Assembly (NCBI GenBank): GCA_031291235.1
Contig: JARLJL010000022.1
Span: 248,001-312,000 of the forward strand
DNA: 64,000 nt
Direction of reading: 5' to 3'
DNA from: Sulfuriferula sp.
Lineage (GTDB): Bacteria > Pseudomonadota > Gammaproteobacteria > Burkholderiales > Sulfuriferulaceae
Position 1 is the first letter of the stretch. Each line of letters begins with the position of its first letter. The notes beneath the pieces are model-generated. The model did not search any database and was not told the DNA's origin. It saw only the letters and a list, made by a program, of their open reading frames with translations. This document shows positions 17,029 to 22,958 of this stretch, in pieces. The translations under genes were made by a program, and so were the position numbers.

Positions 17029-18060
17029 TCACGCCTCGACCAATTGACCATAAGGCAACCCGGCAAACTGGTCGAATGATTCAAAACCTTTTACCCAGAC
17101 AGAAATGAGAGAGCCGTTCTTAACGACATCGTCTGAATTTATGGAATCTGGAGTGGTGATCGGTTCTATTACAGTCACGGCCTCGCTAGACTTTTTCGTG
17201 GCGTACGCGGCTTTATCACGAACACAGTCCTCCACCGCAAGGGCGAAGAAGTAGTTGTTAGATCTGTCGATTACTATTCGCGATTGACTGATTAGGAGAC
17301 CAACGTCGAATTCAATTCTTGGAACCATTATGATTCCGCCATTTACGTCAAGGCGTATTGGCGCTTTGGGAGCTACGTTCACCTTTCCTCTAAGCAGCAA
17401 TTTTCCGTCGTAACCACCGTTACGGAAGGCAACAGGCCGGGACGGGTAGAACTTAGCCGCTGACTCCCGAGCTATACGAGATAGATATTCTTCCAGTGTC
17501 TTTTCAGTCTCGCCCTCTTTGAGCATTGGCGTACGCGAGTCCGAATCGGAGTTGCCGATGGCGATGTTCAGGCTTGGATTGCGTGGCTCAAAGCCCGAGA
17601 AGTTGAATGTTCCGAGAAGTTGCGGGTTGCCAACCGAAACGGCGTTGACCTGAAGAAAAAGGTCAACGACTTTTCCTGGTAGGCCCCATTCCTCATCAGT
17701 AAGTTCCCGAACCGTAAATAGCTCAATGTTGTCGTGAGCTGCTTGGGTTACAGCCCCTGACTGAAACCCCTTTGTCGAGAAAATTACGCCCTTTGCAGCA
17801 CCTACCTCTTTGACTGTTGTTGCTAGCGCATCAACATGCAGGCGTTCGACGGCAGTATTCCAATACTTGCACTCAACGACGACAAGATGCTCATAAAGCC
17901 CTTGTCTATGCCGCAGTAGAACATCAATTTGTCGAGGTGCGCCAGACCTTCCGACAAGATGCGCATTGTGTTCGACCGTTACGTCTCCGGTTTCATGCAG
18001 CGCGGCCACCAGTTTTTCAAAGCCGCCCCAGTCCTTCACCAAGTCGTGGATTGTTTTCAT
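17029..18060 (-). CDS. Mrr-type restriction endonuclease-like protein, cassette gene 3
   Basis: This 343-residue protein has an N-terminal PD-(D/E)xK nuclease domain of the Mrr_cat kind. The acidic residue is Asp46 in RQIDVLL and the ExK motif is Glu63-Cys-Lys65 in VVECKYWN, followed by the conserved GVIFSTKGFQSGAVTQA. The C-terminal two thirds (about 120-343) is unassigned and beta-rich, perhaps a target-sensing part. No methyltransferase is adjacent, which fits type IV-like nucleases that attack modified DNA, but the specificity is unknown. It is flanked by attC sites on both sides. Confidence 0.8.
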   Translation of the reverse strand: MKTIHDLVKDWGGFEKLVAALHETGDVTVEHNAHLVGRSGAPRQIDVLLRHRQGLYEHLVVVECKYWNTAVERLHVDALATTVKEVGAAKGVIFSTKGFQSGAVTQAAHDNIELFTVRELTDEEWGLPGKVVDLFLQVNAVSVGNPQLLGTFNFSGFEPRNPSLNIAIGNSDSDSRTPMLKEGETEKTLEEYLSRIARESAAKFYPSRPVAFRNGGYDGKLLLRGKVNVAPKAPIRLDVNGGIIMVPRIEFDVGLLISQSRIVIDRSNNYFFALAVEDCVRDKAAYATKKSSEAVTVIEPITTPDSINSDDVVKNGSLISVWVKGFESFDQFAGLPYGQLVEA

Positions 18061-18093
18061 CTTCCTACATTGCCAAAGGAATGGCGTTTAGAC

Positions 18094-18162
18094 GCCCAAC
18101 GTATATGAGTTAAGCACCTTGATGCTTTAAGGCGGCGAGTGTGCTTGAACGAACTGTTGGAC
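18094..18162 (-). other. attC recombination site (integron cassette)
   Basis: On the minus strand the site runs from core GTCCAAC to GTTGGGC. Arms GTTAAGCAC and GTGCTT-G-AAC pair with a single extrahelical G, enclosing a spacer of about 25 bases. It marks the 5' border of cassette 3 and implies another cassette or the integron head upstream (toward higher coordinates), where no integrase is found. Confidence 0.88.
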
Positions 18163-18239
18163 ATCAGATGCAGCGGCATACTCGGATTCGTGCTGATAAT
18201 AGCGTCCATAGAAAAAATTGGGGCTCGGCAAATATTATC

Positions 18240-18429
18240 CAAAGCGTTGCATCGACCGTGTGCATTAACGCTCGCGTTATACACCGGTACGTGCAACGCT
18301 TTGCACCATACCATATTTGGCAACCCTTTATATAGCCACAATAAAGAGTGTATTATTTCAGGTTGCCAAATGGTAGCTGCCATCTTGTGTTCAACGTTTA
18401 ATAGGCACCGAAATCGGTGCCTATTTTAT
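18240..18429 (+). ncRNA. Candidate structured RNA in the 824-bp gene-free stretch
   Basis: The stretch 18061-18884 has no convincing protein gene. It holds one attC (18094-18162) and then three stacked hairpins. The first (18240-18303) is 64 bases long, with outer arms CAAAGCGTTGCA/TGCAACGCTTTG and a second imperfect stem inside (ACCG..AACG/CGTT..CGGT). The second is a perfect 11-bp pair ATTTGGCAACC (18315-18325)/GGTTGCCAAAT (18361-18371) with a 35-base loop. The third is a terminator at 18400-18429. The order fits a small RNA ending in its terminator, but no promoter or homology is established. From 18430 to 18884 nothing is recognised apart from a second copy of AATAGGCACC at 18575. Confidence 0.35.
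18400..18429 (+). terminator. Rho-independent terminator in the gene-free stretch
   Basis: A perfect 11-bp stem AATAGGCACCG/CGGTGCCTATT (18400-18410 and 18415-18425) with an AAAT loop is followed by TTATTT. No protein gene precedes it on the plus strand. Confidence 0.75.
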
Positions 18430-18884
18430 TTAACAAATCGGTGTATAACACAGCAGCTCCCCATAAATTTTTCAGCTAAATTACATCTGTTGTACTTTAA
18501 AAATAAATTATTATCAATAATATAATCGAACTTCGTAAACGTGATTATGCATCTTGTTTTGCGCTGATCAAATTAATAGGCACCCATATTGGAAAATACA
18601 AACACACCTGTTTTCCAGCCTTCCAGAACTACTCGATCAGGTACGCGCTCATTAGCATCAAGCATTGCAGCATCTGCCCGGAAAAGCAATATGTGCAGCG
18701 GATAAAACGCGATATTTTGCTTCCCGTTTAGTTGGTCTGTTTCACCTTCGCCAGCTTCTATGCCGATAAAAACTCGGAGCAGGTACGTTATTCATATCAG
18801 GCTGACATTTTCAGAATTATGTTCGCTTCCGTACAGACTTGATTTGGTGACAGGCGCAATCTTGCATCTTTAAGGAGAGTCACC

Positions 18885-19070
18885 ATGAACAAAAATCAAA
18901 TGCAGGGCACCACTAAAGACATCGTTGGAAAAGTGCAGGAAAAAGCAGGCAAGTTAGTTGGTAATGAAGATCAGCAAATCAAAGGGCTGGATAAGCAAGT
19001 TTCTGGCAAATTGCAAAAGACAGTTGGTGATGTGCAGGAAATTATCACTGATAAGGTGAATTCCATCTAG
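18885..19070 (+). CDS. CsbD family stress protein
   Basis: This 61-residue hydrophilic protein of the CsbD family shows the helical repeats TTKDIVGKVQEKAGKLVGNED and GLDKQVSGKLQKTVGDVQE. Members are often induced by general stress and have no known catalytic role. A strong AAGGAG ribosome site precedes the ATG. It is followed by a lipoprotein gene 84 bases downstream. Confidence 0.88.
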   Translation: MNKNQMQGTTKDIVGKVQEKAGKLVGNEDQQIKGLDKQVSGKLQKTVGDVQEIITDKVNSI

Positions 19071-19154
19071 TTTCCGAGACGCCCAGGCAGCTGTTTTTCA
19101 GCAATGGACACTGCTTGAATCGTGAACCCGCATTACGCTTCCCGAGGAAATATC

Positions 19155-19331
19155 ATGAAAAAACTATGGTTGCTTTTAGGTATTGTGACGATCAGTTTGA
19201 GTGGTTGCTATGTTGCCCCGTACAGAGACCATGATGACGGCTATCGGAATGATCAGGGTCATCATGATGACCATCATGATCAAAATAAAGGTCATGATGA
19301 TGATCATCACGACTCAGATGAAAATCACTAA
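19155..19331 (+). CDS. Small His/Asp-rich lipoprotein
   Basis: This 58-residue protein has a lipoprotein signal with lipobox LSGC (lipidated Cys18). The mature part is almost only His, Asp, Gly, Asn and Tyr (HHDDHHDQNKGHDDDHHDSD). Such a tail could bind divalent metals such as Zn, Ni or Cu at the outer membrane, or act as a periplasmic metal buffer; this is inference from composition. The start at 19155 has a GAGGAAA ribosome site; an upstream in-frame start at 19122 would bury the signal peptide. Family not recognised. Confidence 0.7.
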   Translation: MKKLWLLLGIVTISLSGCYVAPYRDHDDGYRNDQGHHDDHHDQNKGHDDDHHDSDENH

Positions 19332-19344
19332 TCAGGCCAGCGAG

Positions 19345-19809
19345 TTATCGTTTAATTAAACTGCGCCGATGTAGAACCATGCGTGTCATTTTCCACCCAA
19401 CACGCTGATAAAAATCCAACGCCGGGGTGTTATCCATATCGGCGAGCAGTTGCGCGCGGGTAGCGCCCTTGCTTGTCGCCCAGTCCATTACGCTGGCCAG
19501 CAGCGCTGAGCCTATGCCGTGCTGGCGATAATCGGCAGCTACCACTACATCTTCTATCCATGCCGAATACGCGCCTTCTGCGGTCGATACAACCAGTTGC
19601 GCGCTGGCCATGCCGATCACTTTTCCGTCAGCGTTTTTTGCCACGGCAATGTAGGCCATATCGGGTTGCTGCAACAGCAGTTCCAGCCCTTTTTGTTGTG
19701 CAGTGTGATCGGGGGTGAAATCCTGCTCGATGGTGAATAGCGCATCGAGCAGTACGATCAGTGCGGATATGTCTTCGCGGCAGGCGCTCTGGATTGTGTA
19801 TGCGGTCAT
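19345..19809 (-). CDS. GNAT family N-acetyltransferase
   Basis: This 154-residue acetyl-CoA-dependent N-acetyltransferase shows the acetyl-CoA site VVAADYRQHGIGSALLASVM (motif A, residues about 91-110) and the C-terminal LDFYQRVGWKMTRMVL. The substrate is unknown. Its start overlaps the stop of the XRE-cupin regulator gene upstream as ATGA, so the two are one transcript divergent from the methylamine cluster. Confidence 0.85.
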   Translation of the reverse strand: MTAYTIQSACREDISALIVLLDALFTIEQDFTPDHTAQQKGLELLLQQPDMAYIAVAKNADGKVIGMASAQLVVSTAEGAYSAWIEDVVVAADYRQHGIGSALLASVMDWATSKGATRAQLLADMDNTPALDFYQRVGWKMTRMVLHRRSLIKR

Positions 19810-20420
19810 CTGTAGTCTATCTGCGGGGTAGGGTAGATGGTGATGGAGAGGAAGCGGATCGGCAGCTCCATCAGTTGTTCCGGGCCGTGCGGGACTTCGC
19901 CGCGGAAGGTCAGCGAGTCGCCCGGCTCCAGCACATAGGTTTGCTGGCCGTGGCGGTATTCGATTTTGCCTTGCAGCATGTAGATGAACTCGGTGCCGGG
20001 ATGCTCGAAGGTGGGGAAGACTTCCGAAGCGTCGTCCATGGAAATCAGGAACGGCTCGAACAGTTTGGTCGGGCCCTGATCGTAAGCCAGCAACTGGTAG
20101 GTATGGCCGTGCTTGGTGCCGCGCCGTACGACCTGCATGCCTTTGTCGTTCTTGACGTGCTGGGCGCCGCCTTCGGGGATGTTGTAGCCCTTGAACAGCG
20201 TAGATAGCGATATGCCCAGCGCCTGCGCCAGTTTGGATAATGTGTCTAGGCTGGTTGCGGTTTGGCTGTTCTCGATTTTGGATAACATGCCGCGGCTGAT
20301 GCCGGCGCGTTCGGCGACATCGGCGATGGTCAGGCCGTGTTTTTGCCGCAGCTCGCGGATGGCGTTACCCAGATAGCGTTCCAGTTCGTGATCATCACTG
20401 CTTTCTTCCCTTTTTTCCAT
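19806..20420 (-). CDS. XRE-family regulator with C-terminal cupin
   Basis: This 204-residue transcription factor has a helix-turn-helix at residues about 16-70 (LTIADVAERAGISRGMLSKIENSQT) and a small-molecule-sensing cupin at about 125-195 (EHPGTEFIYMLQGKIEYRHG, LEPGDSLTFRGEVPHGPE). Regulators of this build (PuuR type) often control amine or amino-acid catabolism. It is divergent from purU and the N-methylglutamate cluster, with a 147-base shared control region, so it is the obvious candidate regulator of that pathway. The effector cannot be read from sequence. Confidence 0.88.
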   Translation of the reverse strand: MEKREESSDDHELERYLGNAIRELRQKHGLTIADVAERAGISRGMLSKIENSQTATSLDTLSKLAQALGISLSTLFKGYNIPEGGAQHVKNDKGMQVVRRGTKHGHTYQLLAYDQGPTKLFEPFLISMDDASEVFPTFEHPGTEFIYMLQGKIEYRHGQQTYVLEPGDSLTFRGEVPHGPEQLMELPIRFLSITIYPTPQIDYR

Positions 20421-20488
20421 GGCGGCATCCAGTCTTTATGGTGAGTTGAGGCAATTATCGCATATTCGTAAATCATGATGAATTATTG

Positions 20489-20523
20489 TTGACTTGTGTG
20501 AATCGTGCGTGCACAATATTCAC
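20489..20523 (+). promoter_or_regulatory. Promoter and possible operator of the purU-mgd-gmaS-mgs cluster
   Basis: TTGACT (20489-20494) and CACAAT (20512-20517) have 17-base spacing, a fair sigma70 promoter. An inverted repeat GTGAAT (20498-20503)/ATTCAC (20518-20523) straddles the -10 and could be the operator of the divergent XRE-cupin regulator. No sigma54 motif was found here. Confidence 0.5.
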
Positions 20524-20567
20524 TAATGTTTCATGTTATGAATCTTTTGGGGTTGCAACATTTCATC

Positions 20568-21428
20568 ATGCCAAATGCACGACGCTATACGTTAAGCCTG
20601 TCCTGCCCGGATCGTACGGGCATAGTTGCTGCTGTCAGCAGCTTTATTGCAGCCAATAACGGCTGGATAGTCGAAGCCAGTCATCATGCCGATGCTGTTA
20701 CCCGGCGTTTCTTCATGCGCCAGGAGATACTGGCAGACTCGCTGCCGTTTGATATCGTTCAATTCCGAACGCTGTTTGCGCCCATTGCCGAGCAATTCGA
20801 CATGCAATGGCAGATCACCGATTCCGCGGTCAAAAAGCGCGTGGTGCTGCTGGTATCCAAACAGGAGCATTGCTTGTACGACATATTGTCGCGCTGGCAG
20901 AGCAAGGATCTGGATGTCGAGATCCCGTGCGTGATTTCCAACCACGAAACCTTGCGCGGCTTTGTCGAATGGCATGGCATACCGTTCCACTATGTGCCGG
21001 TGACGGCTGCGACCAAGGATGCAGACTACGCCGAAGTAGCGCGGTTGTTCGACGAAGCGCGCGGCGACGTGATGGTGCTGGCGCGCTACATGCAGATACT
21101 CAACCCGGCGCTGTGTCAGCGTTATGCGGGGCGCATCCTCAATATTCACCATTCGTTCCTGCCCAGCTTCATCGGCGCCAAGCCTTATCATCAGGCGTTC
21201 GAGCGCGGCGTGAAACTGATAGGCGCGACCTGCCATTATGTGACCGAGGATCTCGATCAGGGGCAGATCATCGAACAGGATGTGATCCGTATCAATCATT
21301 CCGATCAGGTCGAGGATCTGGTGCGCTACGGCAAGGATATCGAGAAGGCCGTGCTGGCACGCGGTTTGCGTTATCACCTGGAAGATCGTGCGCTGGTGCA
21401 TGGCAACAAGACCGTAATTTTTAGGTGA
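20568..21428 (+). CDS. purU: Formyltetrahydrofolate deformylase PurU
   Basis: This 286-residue enzyme hydrolyses 10-formyl-tetrahydrofolate to formate and tetrahydrofolate. It has an N-terminal ACT domain (YTLSLSCPDRTGIVAAVSSFI) and a C-terminal formyltransferase fold with the catalytic Asn-His segment NIHHSFLPSFIGAKPYHQAF (about 190-210) and LDQGQIIEQDV. The start at 20568 matches normal family length; upstream in-frame starts add an unconserved stretch. It is the first gene of the methylamine cluster. It likely drains C1 units from the tetrahydrofolate pool filled by N-methylglutamate oxidation, returning free tetrahydrofolate to MgdC. Confidence 0.93.
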   Translation: MPNARRYTLSLSCPDRTGIVAAVSSFIAANNGWIVEASHHADAVTRRFFMRQEILADSLPFDIVQFRTLFAPIAEQFDMQWQITDSAVKKRVVLLVSKQEHCLYDILSRWQSKDLDVEIPCVISNHETLRGFVEWHGIPFHYVPVTAATKDADYAEVARLFDEARGDVMVLARYMQILNPALCQRYAGRILNIHHSFLPSFIGAKPYHQAFERGVKLIGATCHYVTEDLDQGQIIEQDVIRINHSDQVEDLVRYGKDIEKAVLARGLRYHLEDRALVHGNKTVIFR

Positions 21429-21438
21429 AGGAATAATA

Positions 21439-22680
21439 ATGCCCTGGCGACTGTTACGTTTTGCATTGTCGAAAAAACATCCCGAACCGCGGATGTTCGC
21501 GCAACCCGACAAGCTCAAGACCAGCTATGACGCGGTGATTATCGGCGGTGGCGGGCACGGCCTGGCGGCGGCGTATTATCTGGCCCGCGATCACGGCATG
21601 ACCAATATTGCTGTGCTGGAGAAAGGCTACATCGGCGGCGGCAATACCGGCCGCAATACCACCATCATCCGTTCCAATTATCTGACCCCGGAAGGCGTCA
21701 AGTTCTACGATGCCTCGCTCGATCTATGGAAGGATCTGTCGCAGGATTTCGACCTCAATCTGTTTTATTCGACGCGCGGCCATTACACGCTGGCGCACAC
21801 CGATGCGGCCATGCGCACCATGCGCTGGCGGGCTGAGGTGAACAAACATTACGGCATTGATTCCGAAGTGGTCGGGCCGGAGGAAATACGTAGAGCCAGC
21901 CCGCAAATCGATCTCAGCTGCGGCGGGCATTCTCCCATTTTAGGCGCGCTGTATCACGCGCCGGGTGCAGTTGCCCGTCACGATGCGGTGGCCTGGGGCT
22001 ATGGCCGCGGCGCCAGCATGCGCGGTGTGGAAATCCACCAGCAGACCCAGGTCATGGGGATAGACGTGCAGGGCGGCAAAGTCTGCGGCGTGCATACCGA
22101 CAAGGGTTATATTTCAACGCCTAAAGTATTGTGTGCGGTAGCAGGCTCGACGCCGCGCATTACCGATATGGTCGGGTTGCGCACGCCGATCTATATCCAT
22201 CCGTTGCAAGCCATGGTCAGCGAACCGATGAAACCCTGGCTGGACCCGATATTAGTGTCGGGCAGCCTGCATATCTACGTCAGTCAGAGCGCGCGCGGCG
22301 AGCTGGTGATGGGCGCATCGCTCGATCCTTATGAGCTGCATTCCACGCGCTCAACGCTGGATTTCGTCGAAGGCTTGTCGGCGCACATGCTCGATATGTT
22401 CCCGTTCCTGTCGCATGTCAAAGTGGTGCGGCAATGGGCGGGTATGGCTGATATGACGCCGGATTTTGCGCCCATCATGGGCAAAACGCCGGTGGAAGGT
22501 TTTTATCTGGACGCGGGCTGGGGCACCTGGGGTTTCAAGGCTACGCCGATATCCGGCAAAACCATGGCCTATACCCTCGCCAACGACCGCAATCACGAAT
22601 TGATCGAGGGCTTTTCTCTGTCCCGTTTCGCGCGCTATGCGCTCACGGGCGAGAAGGGCGCTGCATCTGTAGGACATTAA
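21439..22680 (+). CDS. mgdA: N-methylglutamate dehydrogenase, SoxB-like FAD subunit
   Basis: This 413-residue flavin subunit is homologous to the beta subunit of heterotetrameric sarcosine oxidase. The dinucleotide-binding motif GGGGHG lies at residues 36-41 (YDAVIIGGGGHGLAAAYYLA), followed by GRNTTIIRSNYL and a C-terminal FAD-contact segment DAGWGTWGFKATPISGK. It is expected to oxidise the N-methyl group of N-methylglutamate. The order mgdABCD-gmaS-mgsABC is what separates this from true sarcosine oxidase; by sequence alone soxB would be an equal name. Confidence 0.85.
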   Translation: MPWRLLRFALSKKHPEPRMFAQPDKLKTSYDAVIIGGGGHGLAAAYYLARDHGMTNIAVLEKGYIGGGNTGRNTTIIRSNYLTPEGVKFYDASLDLWKDLSQDFDLNLFYSTRGHYTLAHTDAAMRTMRWRAEVNKHYGIDSEVVGPEEIRRASPQIDLSCGGHSPILGALYHAPGAVARHDAVAWGYGRGASMRGVEIHQQTQVMGIDVQGGKVCGVHTDKGYISTPKVLCAVAGSTPRITDMVGLRTPIYIHPLQAMVSEPMKPWLDPILVSGSLHIYVSQSARGELVMGASLDPYELHSTRSTLDFVEGLSAHMLDMFPFLSHVKVVRQWAGMADMTPDFAPIMGKTPVEGFYLDAGWGTWGFKATPISGKTMAYTLANDRNHELIEGFSLSRFARYALTGEKGAASVGH

Positions 22681-22682
22681 TT

Positions 22683-22958
22683 ATGAAAATTCTGACCTGC
22701 CCGATTAACGGTACCCGACCCATCAGCGAGTTTATCTATGGCGGCGAATATCGCGCCATGCCCGATCCGCAAGTGGTGAGCGACGAGGCATGGGCCGATT
22801 ATGTGTTTAACCGCAACGGCGCCCCCGGCATCAAACTGGAGTGGTGGTGCCATGCATCGTCGACCACCTGGTTTATTGTCGAGCGCGATACGGCGCGCGA
22901 CCGGGTTGTCCGCAGTTTTCTTTTCGACGAAATTCGTTACCAAGGCGGTGCCAAGTGA
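22683..22958 (+). CDS. mgdB: N-methylglutamate dehydrogenase, SoxD-like delta subunit
   Basis: This 91-residue small subunit has the family pattern MKILTCPINGTRPISEFIYGG, then WADYVFNRNGAPG and EWWCHASSTTWF. In sarcosine oxidase the delta subunit binds zinc through residues equivalent to Cys6, Cys9, a His and Cys63. Here Cys6 and His57 remain, but position 9 is Asn and the last ligand position is Ser/Thr, so the zinc site appears incomplete. It lies two bases after mgdA, and its stop overlaps the GTG start of mgdC. Confidence 0.85.
   Translation: MKILTCPINGTRPISEFIYGGEYRAMPDPQVVSDEAWADYVFNRNGAPGIKLEWWCHASSTTWFIVERDTARDRVVRSFLFDEIRYQGGAK

Noticed and set aside
14052..18162. CRISPR-like array from the recurring short repeats
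   Set aside because: The repeats are few, differ between sites, and are separated by whole genes. The attC fold explains those at 14878, 16049, 16939 and 18094.
18240..18303. A further attC site
   Set aside because: The stem is long and well paired, but the ends lack the RYYYAAC/GTTRRRY cores and there is no extrahelical base pattern.
18139..18525. Open frames of 64-128 codons in the gene-free stretch
   Set aside because: They run through an attC, long hairpins and a terminator, lack ribosome sites and resemble nothing. The inverted repeats explain the region better.
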